Shown piece by piece: positions 24,586-33,752 of a stretch of DNA of 64,000 bases. The notes under the pieces were generated by a model. It was not told the DNA's origin and made no database searches. It saw only the letters and a program-made list of their open reading frames with translations. The translations under genes were made by a program, and so were the position numbers. Numbering within the stretch: position 1 is the first letter of the stretch; each line of letters starts with the position of its first letter. This DNA comes from Chryseobacterium oranimense (GTDB taxonomy: Bacteria > Bacteroidota > Bacteroidia > Flavobacteriales > Weeksellaceae): positions 3,410,001 to 3,474,000 of the forward strand of contig NZ_CP104203.1 of assembly GCF_025244725.1 (NCBI RefSeq), given 5' to 3'.

Positions 24586-25900
24586 GATCTCTGTTTTTTT
24601 GTTTATCCATAATTTCACGGATCTTCTTTTCTTTCCAGGATTCTCCTACCCCAAACACACGGAATGCATGAGAAACGAGACCGATCCCCCATCCAAGCAT
24701 AGGAAAATAAAACCACAGGTCTCTTGGAGAAGTTATAAGATTAATAATTACCAAAAAGGGAATGACTGTACAGTAGGAAATTAAATTGGCGTAGAAGCTT
24801 TTCAGCTCTTTTACTCTTTTCCTGGCTTTCTCATAAGATCCGTTTTCATCTTCGGTTTGTACACTGGTAATGTTTGGCTTATTAACAAGTATCGGAACTT
24901 TTACTTTAAAATAATCCTCTGATTTTTCAATGAAAACATTTTTTTTGGTAAGCAGGGCATACCGCTGAACAATATTGGCAAGACCAATCCCTGCGCTTTC
25001 TTTCATCTGCTCTCTTGCCTGAAGATTGTTTTCAATGCAAAGCGTATCATTATCTGAAAATATTTTTATAACCAAAGGTTTTGAAGGGGTCGCAAAATTA
25101 TGTTTGATGCAGTTTTCCAGTAAAAGCTGAAGGGAAAGCGGAACTACATATCTCCTGTAATCTTCTTTTTTAACATCAAAAATAAAGTCTACACTATCCT
25201 CAAATCTGGTTTTTAAAAGGTCGCAATAGGTTTTTGCGAATTCTATCTCGTCTTCTACCGTGACAAGCTCTTTATCTTTCTGCTCCAGCACATAACGGTA
25301 AATCTTTGACATTGAAGCGGTAAACTTCTGAGCCTGAGCGGGATTTTCATCAATGAGCGAGCTCAGTACATTCAGGGAGTTAAAGAGAAAGTGAGGATCC
25401 AGCTGGTTTTTCAGGCTTTCAAACTGTGCATTGGCAGATTTTGCAATGAGTTTCTGCTCTACCACTTCTTTCCGTGACGTCTTCTTCAGCTCTTCCATAA
25501 AGCCTTTCGCATGAAGGAATGCGGAAATAAGAAGGGCGATATTAATCATGAACCAATTGGTAACGCCATATTTTTTGGAAAAGAACTCTTCTGTAGTTGC
25601 CACGTTCTGAATCACAACATAATTCATATAATTACAGAAATACACAAGGATAAAATTCCCGATAATAATGGAGATAATACTTAAAATGGCTCTTGTCCTC
25701 GTTGTTTCGGACCACGGGAACTTTTTATTGAGGAAATCGTTAATCAGGCCGTTTCCTACTCCCAATACAAAGGAATACATCGTAGAAAGCAGCAGGGTCA
25801 TTATAAAACTCTTTAAAGTCTTTTCATTAAAAAACAAAAAGAAGAACAACGCTGTGCCCAATGATATCCAAAGTAATGAAATAAAGTATTTACGTTTCAT
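24572..25900 (-). CDS. LytS-type sensor histidine kinase fused to a C-terminal 2TM domain
   Basis: A 442-residue membrane kinase. Four hydrophobic helices (residues about 7-130) precede the His_kinase domain with phosphoacceptor His170 in QLDPHFLFNSLNVLSSL. The ATP-binding region has LLLENCIKHNF and ESAGIGLANIVQRY. After about residue 355 an extra 2TM domain is fused (YEKARKRVKELKSFYANL, LWFYFPMLGWGIGLVSHAF), nearly the same as the free protein at 23233-23529. It heads a six-gene operon ending in a LytTR regulator. Signal unknown. Confidence 0.92.
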   Translation of the reverse strand: MKRKYFISLLWISLGTALFFFLFFNEKTLKSFIMTLLLSTMYSFVLGVGNGLINDFLNKKFPWSETTRTRAILSIISIIIGNFILVYFCNYMNYVVIQNVATTEEFFSKKYGVTNWFMINIALLISAFLHAKGFMEELKKTSRKEVVEQKLIAKSANAQFESLKNQLDPHFLFNSLNVLSSLIDENPAQAQKFTASMSKIYRYVLEQKDKELVTVEDEIEFAKTYCDLLKTRFEDSVDFIFDVKKEDYRRYVVPLSLQLLLENCIKHNFATPSKPLVIKIFSDNDTLCIENNLQAREQMKESAGIGLANIVQRYALLTKKNVFIEKSEDYFKVKVPILVNKPNITSVQTEDENGSYEKARKRVKELKSFYANLISYCTVIPFLVIINLITSPRDLWFYFPMLGWGIGLVSHAFRVFGVGESWKEKKIREIMDKQKNRDHERL

Positions 25901-25917
25901 GATCCGTTTTCTTAACT

Positions 25918-25925
25918 CAAAATTA
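25918..25925 (-). promoter_or_regulatory. -7 box upstream of the kinase/2TM operon
   Basis: Minus-strand TAATTTTG matches TAnnTTTG, 18 bases ahead of the kinase start. No clear -33 TTG accompanies it. Confidence 0.45.
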
Positions 25926-25990
25926 ATCTTTAATAAAGGTATCTGAAATTATTTTTTACCGAAGGGCGGATTTTGTTTCCTGAACGGCAT

Positions 25991-26018
25991 AAAAAAACCT
26001 TCCGTGTAAGGAAGGTTT
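25991..26018 (-). terminator. Terminator of the TonB receptor operon
   Basis: AAACCTTCC (25995-26003) pairs with GGAAGGTTT (26010-26018). On the minus strand the stem is followed by a T run, 12 bases past the stop codon of the gene at 26030. Confidence 0.85.
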
Positions 26019-26029
26019 AGGATTCTTTA

Positions 26030-26683
26030 TTATTCTGCCGTCGGCATATTGATGAAATACTCTGCTTCTGCTCTGCCCCAGTTCGGATCTAATGCTGTTT
26101 TAGGTTTGTAAGCATTAAACTTGGTAATAGCCTCTTTAAACATTTCCAATCCTTTAGTCTTGCTTCCTCCGTATTGTTCAGGGGTAAAATAAGTGTCTTC
26201 TGCTTTGATAAGAGCGATTCTCGGGTTTGAAGGGTCCAGCTTTTCTGCAATTCCCATTTCTTCCGTAGCTTTGGCTCCGTCTGTCATATAACGCTGTGCC
26301 GGGTTCACCATCATTCTTAAAGATGCAGCCATTTTTTTCAGCAAATGGATCTCTGCATTATCGGCTCCTGCAAGATTCTGGGCAGATGCCAGATATTTAT
26401 CTGCCTGTTCAGCAGTTTCGTCAAGTGCCTGCATATTCCCGTTTCTCATCATCAGTCTTCCTTTCTGGATCTGGGAGAAGGCTGCATAGTATGGAGGAAG
26501 CCATTTTGAGCTCTCCTTGCTTCCTATTCTCTGGAAGTCATTAGCCAGAGTCTGGAATTCTTCAGGGGTTTTGCAGGTTTCTATTTTTGCGATTTTTTCA
26601 GCCATTACTTTTTCGTAATCCGCCTGTGCAAAAGCTGTTAAACTCATAAAAGCTAAAGCAAAACTTAAAAGGTATTTTTTCAT
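26030..26683 (-). CDS. Secreted helical-repeat protein downstream of a TonB receptor
   Basis: A 217-residue exported protein: signal peptide MKKYLLSFALAFMSLTAFA then QADYEKV. The mature part is all helical, with TPR-like elements such as ETAEQADKYLASAQNLA and GLEMFKEAITKFNAYKP. It has no catalytic motif. It follows the TonB-dependent receptor after 81 bases and is probably cotranscribed with it, so a role in the uptake of the receptor's ligand is plausible but unproven. Confidence 0.75.
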   Translation of the reverse strand: MKKYLLSFALAFMSLTAFAQADYEKVMAEKIAKIETCKTPEEFQTLANDFQRIGSKESSKWLPPYYAAFSQIQKGRLMMRNGNMQALDETAEQADKYLASAQNLAGADNAEIHLLKKMAASLRMMVNPAQRYMTDGAKATEEMGIAEKLDPSNPRIALIKAEDTYFTPEQYGGSKTKGLEMFKEAITKFNAYKPKTALDPNWGRAEAEYFINMPTAE

Positions 26684-26764
26684 TATATCAATTTTTTTAG
26701 TTAGTTAATTTGTTGTCCGAAGTTATGTATTTTGTTATTATCTATGATATCCGTTATTACTTTT

Positions 26765-29008
26765 TTATAAATTATTGTTGATGGCATCCTGTGTTTTATC
26801 GACACCAAAGCTGATGAAAGCTCCTATGAATACAAAGGTATTGACCGGTGGAACCACTGCCGAACTTCTGGATCCGTCCAGGGAAAAATTGTATCCGTAT
26901 ATATTTTTAGAACCCAGAACATTGGAAACGCTCAATACAAAGACAGTGAAAGCTTTAGCATCTTTTTTTCCAAGATTCGGAAGATAATTAAAGCTGATGT
27001 TTAAGGCATTGTAGTCTTTCAGCTTTCCTTCATTTCTGATATAATTGACTGCATTGTTATTTTCAGATTTTGTAGCAATATCATAATAAGGCCGGCCTTT
27101 GGAATAGGTGTAAGATAAATTCACGCCTAATTTCCATTCCGGGATAAATCTTTTAGCTACAGCAGAAAGGGTGTGTGCAGAAGCAAAACTTGGTTTCAGG
27201 CTCACAGGATAGTTGATAAAATCTCTTTTTGAATCCAGGAAGGAATAGCTGATCCAGTAATCTATGTTTTCAAAGGTTTTTTTATCTCTCCAGAACAGCT
27301 CAAGCCCTTTTGCATAGCCATAGCCATTATTATTCAAAGCGGTCTGTACCTGCTGGTTCTGTTCTTTGTCCGGCGTGATATTAAATGTTTTGATCAGCTG
27401 GTCGTATTTCTTATAAAAAGCCTCAAAACGAAGGCTTCTACCGTCTGATGCTCTCTGGATCTGGAAAATATAATGCTGGGATTTCTGAAAATCAAGATCT
27501 GCAGGCCAGTTGATATATTTGCTTTCAGGATTCTGATAAAACAGTCCGTACGCAAAGGAGGTCGTCCAGTCTTTTGCCAGACGGTAAGCTAATGCGAAAC
27601 GTGGTGCAATATTGCTTTTTCCTAAATAAGAAGAGTTTTCAGCCCTCACTCCTATTTTTGCAGACAGTGCATTGCTGAATCCCAGATCTGTTTCTGCAAA
27701 AACAGCGGATATAAGGTCTTTATAATTTTTCTGTACTTCTCCAAAATTCAGGTTCTCACTTGTATTATTCAATTCAAAACCGGCTCTTAGTGCACTGATT
27801 TTATTGATCTTTCTTTCCAGAACCGCTTTAAAGTTGATGTAGTTTCCGTCTGTTAAAAGTTCAGACCTTCCTGATTCTGAATTATTGGTTTCCGTGGAAA
27901 AATTAAGGTCAGATCTGTTGTAGGAATAAGAAGTTCCTGCATTCAGAAGATATTTCCCGAATTTCTGTTTAAAAGACAAGTTATGGTAGGTATTTTTCCC
28001 TTTCAGTCTTACTAGTGCAAAATCGTATTCCGGTTCCAGGCTTTCAGTTCTTACCCCCATTTTATTGGAGTCGTACATTCCATAATATTTCAGGAATCCG
28101 CCGGATTTTGTTTTAATTCTAAAGTTAAAATCGCCGTTTAAGCCCTGAGGGGCATCAATGAAATCTGTATTGAAATTAAAAACTTTCTGCATAGCGCTTA
28201 AAAGTGAGTAGCCTAAAGTAGCCCCGAAAGAATGGTTTTTATCTTCTCCCAGCTTCTGAAATCCTGCACTCAGAAAGATAGGTGATATCCCAAAGTCATA
28301 AGAGCTTTGGTCCGGAAGGTCCACGCTTTCAAGCATCAGAGCTCCTGAAAGTGCCTGACCGTATAATGCAGAATATCCGCCGCTTGAAAAAATATTTCCT
28401 TTAAAAAGAGAGGTATTGAAACGGTCTCTTCCTGCAATTCCCGGAACTGAATTCGAGAAATAATTGTTAATAAGGCTTCCGTCCATAAAGATTTTGGATT
28501 CTGTTCCTGTGCCTCCCCTGATGAAAAGGCCTTCCGTTTCCCCGACCTTCTGAACGCCCGGAAGATAATTTAAAGCTGAAGAAATCTGCCCGTCTGCTCC
28601 TGCCGTAGTATAAATATCAATGGGTGTCAGCAGGGCCGTAGCTCTTTTTTTATCGCTGGCTTCAATAGAACCTGCGGAAACCACTACAGCATCAATCTCA
28701 CTGATCTGCTCTTTAAGCTCTGTGTTGACTGAAACGTCCTGATTATCAATAATAACTGTTTTTTCTACTTCCTGATATTTCGGATGGGTAAAGGTCAGAA
28801 TATGGTTTCCTTTTTCTGAAGTTTCAAAGGAAAAGTTTCCCTGGGCGTCTGTAGTAGCACCATCATAAGTGTCTTTTAATGTGACATTGATTTCGCTAAT
28901 GCCCTTATTTTTAAAAGTAACTTTTCCCGAGATCCTGACCTGTGAATATCCTGCGATGAAGGATAGAAAAGCAATCAGCAGTAAAAGTTTATTTCCCTGT
29001 GTTTTCAT
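26765..29008 (-). CDS. TonB-dependent receptor with CarboxypepD_reg domain
   Basis: A 747-residue outer-membrane active transporter. Signal peptide to about residue 22, a CarboxypepD_reg-like Ig domain (residues 25-105: VRISGKVTFKNKGISEINV), then the plug with AVVVSAGSIEAS and TEGLFIRGGTGTESKIFMDG, then a large barrel. There is no SusD gene nearby, so it is not a polysaccharide utilisation locus. The ligand (iron complex, vitamin or peptide) cannot be told. The adjacent AraC regulator is upstream on the same strand. Confidence 0.92.
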   Translation of the reverse strand: MKTQGNKLLLLIAFLSFIAGYSQVRISGKVTFKNKGISEINVTLKDTYDGATTDAQGNFSFETSEKGNHILTFTHPKYQEVEKTVIIDNQDVSVNTELKEQISEIDAVVVSAGSIEASDKKRATALLTPIDIYTTAGADGQISSALNYLPGVQKVGETEGLFIRGGTGTESKIFMDGSLINNYFSNSVPGIAGRDRFNTSLFKGNIFSSGGYSALYGQALSGALMLESVDLPDQSSYDFGISPIFLSAGFQKLGEDKNHSFGATLGYSLLSAMQKVFNFNTDFIDAPQGLNGDFNFRIKTKSGGFLKYYGMYDSNKMGVRTESLEPEYDFALVRLKGKNTYHNLSFKQKFGKYLLNAGTSYSYNRSDLNFSTETNNSESGRSELLTDGNYINFKAVLERKINKISALRAGFELNNTSENLNFGEVQKNYKDLISAVFAETDLGFSNALSAKIGVRAENSSYLGKSNIAPRFALAYRLAKDWTTSFAYGLFYQNPESKYINWPADLDFQKSQHYIFQIQRASDGRSLRFEAFYKKYDQLIKTFNITPDKEQNQQVQTALNNNGYGYAKGLELFWRDKKTFENIDYWISYSFLDSKRDFINYPVSLKPSFASAHTLSAVAKRFIPEWKLGVNLSYTYSKGRPYYDIATKSENNNAVNYIRNEGKLKDYNALNISFNYLPNLGKKDAKAFTVFVLSVSNVLGSKNIYGYNFSLDGSRSSAVVPPVNTFVFIGAFISFGVDKTQDAINNNL

Positions 29009-29025
29009 GGAGTTAATTTTCGGAT

Positions 29026-29033
29026 CAAAAATA
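29026..29033 (-). promoter_or_regulatory. -7 box of the TonB receptor promoter
   Basis: Minus-strand TATTTTTG matches TAnnTTTG, 18 bases upstream of the receptor start. No good -33 element was found. Confidence 0.45.
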
Positions 29034-29100
29034 ATACGGAATATGCCTTTCTTTAAAATAATTTTTACTGAAAGGCATAGTTTGGCTTCTGAATGGGAAA

Positions 29101-30003
29101 TTAATGAACCGGGATGCAGAAATCCACGATCATCTTGCCTTCCGGATGCTCCTTGAAATTGGTATGATAGATCTCGAACGGAAATGTCTTTCTCTTGGAA
29201 TAATGATGCTCATTCATCCATAAAAAAAGGGAAACCCAGCACTGTTCAAAGTCCTGAAGGGTAACTTCCCCGCTTCCTACAATAAACTTTCCGGCATGTA
29301 AGGTTTCCGGAAATACCAGCCCTTCCTGTTTTTCAAGATTTTTATCCAGAAGCATACATGCATGGATTCTCACCTTGTCGGGTGGGGTTACTTTAAAGCT
29401 GTCATGATATACAGAGATCATTTTAACGTTTTCCCGGGGGAACAATTGCTTCTTTCTCGCCCAGTCTATGAGAATATTGTAAGAAGGCTCCACATTAGCA
29501 ATTCCTAAACTCATTACTGCAGCCAGATTCATTTCCGGCAGTTCTTTTACTTCGATTTTTAAATTCATTTTAGTCCAGTTTAACAGGTTTTCTATAGTAC
29601 AAATGTATTGGCTGAAAACCGTATCCATTTGTCCGTTCTTGCTCTGTATCTGTAAAATCTTGTGAAAAGTTTCGGGTGCAGAATTCCTGAAGGCGGTTGG
29701 CGCTATTCCATAATATTTTTTAAAAGTCTTACTGAAAACGGAATGGTTGGAAAACCCGAGATCCAGATAGAGTTCTTTCAATTCAATATCCTTCTTTACG
29801 GCCAGGTAAAAAGCGCTTTTTTCTATTTTCTTTCTGATGATATAATTCTGGAGTGTTTCGCCGGTAATGAGCTTAAAAATCCTGTGAAAATGGAAGGGTG
29901 AATACATGGCAATACCTGCCATTTTTTCCAGGGATAAATCCGCATCCAGATTATTATCAATGTATGCTATTGCTTTGATGATTCTTTTTTTGTGCTCCTC
30001 CAT
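29101..30003 (-). CDS. AraC family regulator with GyrI-like effector domain
   Basis: A 300-residue regulator. The N-terminal AraC DNA-binding domain (residues about 5-110) has two helix-turn-helix motifs (LSLEKMAGIAMYSPFHFHRI and LKELYLDLGFSNHSVFSKTF). The C-terminal half (about 140-300) is a GyrI/Rob-like effector-binding fold, with VKELPEMNLAAVMSLGI at its start. This domain order is the reverse of classical AraC and is typical of Rob/MarA-like regulators of drug response. It lies just upstream of, and in the same direction as, the TonB receptor, and could regulate it. Confidence 0.9.
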   Translation of the reverse strand: MEEHKKRIIKAIAYIDNNLDADLSLEKMAGIAMYSPFHFHRIFKLITGETLQNYIIRKKIEKSAFYLAVKKDIELKELYLDLGFSNHSVFSKTFKKYYGIAPTAFRNSAPETFHKILQIQSKNGQMDTVFSQYICTIENLLNWTKMNLKIEVKELPEMNLAAVMSLGIANVEPSYNILIDWARKKQLFPRENVKMISVYHDSFKVTPPDKVRIHACMLLDKNLEKQEGLVFPETLHAGKFIVGSGEVTLQDFEQCWVSLFLWMNEHHYSKRKTFPFEIYHTNFKEHPEGKMIVDFCIPVH

Positions 30004-30151
30004 TTAAAAATACTGATCGGTAAAGATATTAAGATCCATGCTTTTTCATTTGTCAGATATTGCTGTTTTCGAAAAAAAGGACTGAAATCATAAAGTCTTT
30101 CGGAAAATGTTTTATAAATTTATCGTTAAAATCACTTTAAATCATTTAAAA

Positions 30152-30655
30152 ATGAAAGGACAAACATTAGCATTACTGGCGGGGTGTGCATTTTTAGCGG
30201 CTTCATGCTGCACGACAAAAACGTATGCTGTTAACGCTAAGAGCGGAACTCAGACGGGTGGAACGGCCAAGTTTACCCAGAAAGGAGAAGAAGTGACGAT
30301 GAAACTTGAAGTTACGAATCTTACTCCAGGTATTCATGCGGTGCATATTCACGAAAAAGGAGACTGCTCTGCAGCCGATGGAACTTCTACAGGCGGACAC
30401 TGGAATCCTGCTAAAGACGACCACGGAAAATGGGGTGCCGAGCATTTCCACATGGGAGATATAGGAAACCTTACTGCTGACGCAAGCGGAAAAGCTGTCC
30501 TTACTTTCAAAACAACCAAATGGTGTCTGGGTTGTACGGATGAATCTAAAAACATTATCGGAAAAGGATTAATTGTACATGCTGCTGCAGACGATTTCCA
30601 TACTCAACCTACCGGAAATGCAGGAGGAAGAGTGGGATGTGTAGAAATTAAATAA
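30152..30655 (+). CDS. sodC: Cu/Zn superoxide dismutase lipoprotein
   Basis: Dismutates superoxide in the envelope. I start it at the ATG at 30152, giving a lipoprotein signal (LALLAGCAFLAASC, lipid-modified cysteine about residue 19) and 167 residues; a longer frame from 30107 would mask the signal. Copper and zinc ligands are visible in HAVHIHEKGDC, GGHWNPAKDDHG and EHFHMGDIGNL, with the second disulphide cysteine near the C-terminus in GGRVGC. Full family length. It is followed by a strong shared terminator. Confidence 0.94.
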   Translation: MKGQTLALLAGCAFLAASCCTTKTYAVNAKSGTQTGGTAKFTQKGEEVTMKLEVTNLTPGIHAVHIHEKGDCSAADGTSTGGHWNPAKDDHGKWGAEHFHMGDIGNLTADASGKAVLTFKTTKWCLGCTDESKNIIGKGLIVHAAADDFHTQPTGNAGGRVGCVEIK

Positions 30656-30670
30656 TCTGTTATTGTCATA

Positions 30671-30703
30671 AAAAAACCGCTGATGTTTATCAGCGGTTTT
30701 TTT
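30671..30703. terminator. Bidirectional terminator, sodC / tail-specific protease
   Basis: A stem of ACCGCTGAT (30676-30684) with ATCAGCGGT (30689-30697), flanked by A6 and T7, lies between the two convergent genes and can end both transcripts. Confidence 0.9.
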
Positions 30704-30707
30704 ATTT

Positions 30708-32837
30708 TTATGATTTAGCTCCCATATCGGAAACGATATTCATTGCTTCCTGTAAGTATGGGTCTTTTTTCAGATTTTTGATCCACATTTCAGATTTTTT
30801 CTTGAATGCTTCGTCTTTTTTCTCTCTTTCCACTTCGCTTGGATACATCATGAACTTAAGACCATTCTCGAACTTGCTTAAAGCTTTGAATTTCTCGATC
30901 TGAGCTTTTCTCTGCTTCATCAGCTCATTGAATTTGTTGATATTAAGTGTGATGTTTTCTTCTTTATCCAGCTTTTCTCTCCACTGGGCAGATTCAAGTA
31001 ACAACTGATAGTTGCTGTTCTTAGCCATTCTGTCTGCGCTTGCTTTTTCAAGTGCCTGAATATTGAAATAGTTCAGCTTCTGGAAGTTCGTGCTTGGAAT
31101 TTTATCCCAGGCTAAAGCATAGTCATCATATCTTTCTCCTACCTCAGCATACGTGAAGAAGTCTTTCATCTGGATATCGGAAACAATTCCTTTTCTTTGG
31201 GTAGATTCTCCTGTGATTCTATAGAATTTCTGGATGGTCAGTTTTAAAGATCCGAAATCATCTTCTGTATTCAGGAATCTGTTCAGGTCTACGAAAGTCT
31301 GTACTGTGCCTTTTCCGAAAGACTGTGGAGAACCAATGATCATTGCTCTTCCGTAATCCTGCATTACTCCGGCAAGGATCTCAGAAGCCGAAGCAGAAAG
31401 TTCATTCTGCATGATTACTAAAGGACCTGTCCAGATCGGAGTTTCATTTTTATTCTTCAGGGTCTGGATTTTTCCGTTCCCGTCTTTCACCTGTACGTAA
31501 GGTCCTGCATCCATGAAAAGTCCCATGATATCCCCGACTTCAGTTAATGATCCACCTCCGTTGTTTCTAAGGTCAAGAACAATTCCTTCGATGTTCTGCT
31601 GTTTAAGCTTGATGATCTCATTTTTGATATCGTCAGAAGCATTTCTTCCTTTAGCATCCTCAAAATCAGCGTTAAAGCTTGGAAGGTTAATGAATCCATA
31701 TTTTTTTCCGTTTGGAGAATTCACGACGATACTTCTTGCGAAAGTGTCTTCAATAGCTACTTCTTCACGGATCATGGTTACGTCTTTAATCGTTCCGTCT
31801 TTTTTCTGAACCGTTAATGTTACAGGCGTTCCTTTTTCACCTCTGATAAGTCTTACAGCTTCATCGGAAAGCATTCCCACTACATTTACCGCATCTTCTT
31901 TCGGTTTCGATTTTACTTTCAGGATCTTATCGCCTTCAGAAAGCTGTTTGGACTTCCAGGCCGGTGCACCAATCGTTAAAGCTCCAAGGAAGAGATTTCC
32001 TTTTTTCTCCTGGATAAGAGCACCAATACCAATCACTTTTCCGGTGAACTGGGTATCAAAATCTTCTTTATCTTTTGGAGAATAGTAGTTGGTGTGCGGA
32101 TCAAATACTTCGGTATAGGCATTCATATACACGGTAAACCAATCCATTTTCTTTCTTTTTTTGAATCTTGTAAAGGTATCTTTTACCAGATCTTTCACCT
32201 CATCAGTTGCTTTTTTAATCTTCTGATCCTGATTAAGCGGCTGATATTTGATGGTGTCTTTCAATTTATATTTCTGAACAGAGTCTTTCTTCTCTTTCTG
32301 GGCTTCTTCCTTGCTGTTCATAGACTCGATCTCCTGAAGAATATTGTACTTAATGTACTTTCTCCATTCGTTATACTGTTCCTGCTTGTTAACAGGCACT
32401 TTTTTAAGCTTAGGCTCAAGAGTCAGCGATTCATCTTCCTGAAGGTTGATCGGTTTGCTGAAAATATCCTGAGTGATCTTATCGATTTCATCTACTCTCT
32501 GGTAAAGTCTGTCGATCGTCAGCTTATAGAAGGTAAGGTCACCCTGGCCGATATAATCATCAAGCTTAGTCTCATGCTTGCTGAATTCGTCCATATCCGA
32601 CTGCAGAAAGTATCTTTTTGCAGGATCTACCAGTTCGAAATAATGTTTATAAACGTCCTTGGAATAGGCATCATTGATGGGTTTCGGGCTGTAATGTAAA
32701 TAAGAAAGTGTATTCTTTACGCTCACCATAATCGTCTGCATCTTTTCATCGTCGTTCTTTGGCGAGTTGAAACAAAACATTAGACTTGTCAATGGAATTA
32801 GGAGTAAAAATTTATTCAGTTTGAAATTTTTCCACAT
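30708..32837 (-). CDS. prc: C-terminal processing (tail-specific) protease
   Basis: A 709-residue S41A periplasmic protease. A hydrophobic N-terminal segment (FLLLIPLTSLMFCF) exports or anchors it. A helical TSP N-terminal domain (about residues 30-230) precedes a PDZ domain (about 240-350) and the protease domain, with catalytic Ser in QNELSASASEILAG and Lys in GSPQSFGKGTVQT. A C-terminal helical DUF3340-like domain completes the Prc plan. The family processes cell-wall hydrolases and lipoproteins. It is divergent from surE. Confidence 0.93.
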   Translation of the reverse strand: MWKNFKLNKFLLLIPLTSLMFCFNSPKNDDEKMQTIMVSVKNTLSYLHYSPKPINDAYSKDVYKHYFELVDPAKRYFLQSDMDEFSKHETKLDDYIGQGDLTFYKLTIDRLYQRVDEIDKITQDIFSKPINLQEDESLTLEPKLKKVPVNKQEQYNEWRKYIKYNILQEIESMNSKEEAQKEKKDSVQKYKLKDTIKYQPLNQDQKIKKATDEVKDLVKDTFTRFKKRKKMDWFTVYMNAYTEVFDPHTNYYSPKDKEDFDTQFTGKVIGIGALIQEKKGNLFLGALTIGAPAWKSKQLSEGDKILKVKSKPKEDAVNVVGMLSDEAVRLIRGEKGTPVTLTVQKKDGTIKDVTMIREEVAIEDTFARSIVVNSPNGKKYGFINLPSFNADFEDAKGRNASDDIKNEIIKLKQQNIEGIVLDLRNNGGGSLTEVGDIMGLFMDAGPYVQVKDGNGKIQTLKNKNETPIWTGPLVIMQNELSASASEILAGVMQDYGRAMIIGSPQSFGKGTVQTFVDLNRFLNTEDDFGSLKLTIQKFYRITGESTQRKGIVSDIQMKDFFTYAEVGERYDDYALAWDKIPSTNFQKLNYFNIQALEKASADRMAKNSNYQLLLESAQWREKLDKEENITLNINKFNELMKQRKAQIEKFKALSKFENGLKFMMYPSEVEREKKDEAFKKKSEMWIKNLKKDPYLQEAMNIVSDMGAKS

Positions 32838-32955
32838 AAACTGTCTTTTTATTAATTTTTTTTAAAATATATACTACAATTAGTAGCAGCAATTAATTCG
32901 CTGTTACAAACTATCAAATTTAATACCTTATTTATAATTATCGGATAGTTTTAAG

Positions 32956-32963
32956 TATTTTTG
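32956..32963 (+). promoter_or_regulatory. -7 box of the surE promoter
   Basis: TATTTTTG matches TAnnTTTG and ends 18 bases before the surE ATG at 32982. It overlaps the more upstream possible start at 32961, arguing for the shorter protein. Confidence 0.5.
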
Positions 32964-32981
32964 TTAAAATTAAATTTTTTT

Positions 32982-33752
32982 ATGGAAAGACCACTTATTC
33001 TGGTTACTAATGATGATGGAATCACCGCACCCGGTATCAGAAACCTTATACAATTTATGAACGAAATAGGAGATGTTGTTGTCGTTGCCCCCAACTCTCC
33101 CCAAAGTGGAAAAGGCCACGCTATTACCATCAATTCTACTCTAAGCTATGAAGAAGTAACTCTTGAAGGACCTCAGACCGATTTCTCGTGCAGCGGAACA
33201 CCTGTAGACTGTGTAAAAATGGCTCTTGACAAAATTCTTACAAGAAGACCGGATATTGTCGTTTCAGGAATCAACCATGGGGCCAATTCTTCAATTAACG
33301 TTATTTATTCCGGAACGATGTCTGCAGCTGTAGAAGCTGGTGTGGAAGGAATTCCGGCTATTGGATTCTCCCTTCTTGATTTCAGCTGGGAAGCAGATTT
33401 TACCCAGGCAAAAGAGCATATCCAGAATATCGTAAGAAGAACCCTTGAAAACCCAATGCCCAAAGGAATTGTTCTGAACGTTAATATTCCTAAGCTTACA
33501 GCCGCTGAAATAAAAGGCATAAAAGTCTGCAAACAGGCCAATGCAAAATGGGAAGAAAGCTTTGACGAAAGGGTAAATCCTCACGGAAAGAAGTATTACT
33601 GGCTGACAGGATATTTCAACAATATGGATGATTCTGAAGATGCTGATGAAACGGCATTGGCGAACGGATACATTTCAATTGTTCCTGTGAAGTTCGATCT
33701 TACAGCATACGAATACATGAAAACCCTTGAAGAAATAATGAATTTCGACTGA
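32982..33752 (+). CDS. surE: 5'/3'-nucleotidase SurE
   Basis: Survival-protein phosphatase that removes phosphate from nucleoside monophosphates. I use the ATG at 32982 (MERPLILVTNDDGI), giving 256 residues. The metal-binding DD pair is at the N-terminus (TNDDGITAPG), followed by PNSPQSGKGHAIT, CSGTPVDCVKMAL and VSGINHGANSS, all conserved in SurE. Its stop codon overlaps the start of the following GNAT gene by one base, so the two are cotranslated. Confidence 0.95.
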   Translation: MERPLILVTNDDGITAPGIRNLIQFMNEIGDVVVVAPNSPQSGKGHAITINSTLSYEEVTLEGPQTDFSCSGTPVDCVKMALDKILTRRPDIVVSGINHGANSSINVIYSGTMSAAVEAGVEGIPAIGFSLLDFSWEADFTQAKEHIQNIVRRTLENPMPKGIVLNVNIPKLTAAEIKGIKVCKQANAKWEESFDERVNPHGKKYYWLTGYFNNMDDSEDADETALANGYISIVPVKFDLTAYEYMKTLEEIMNFD

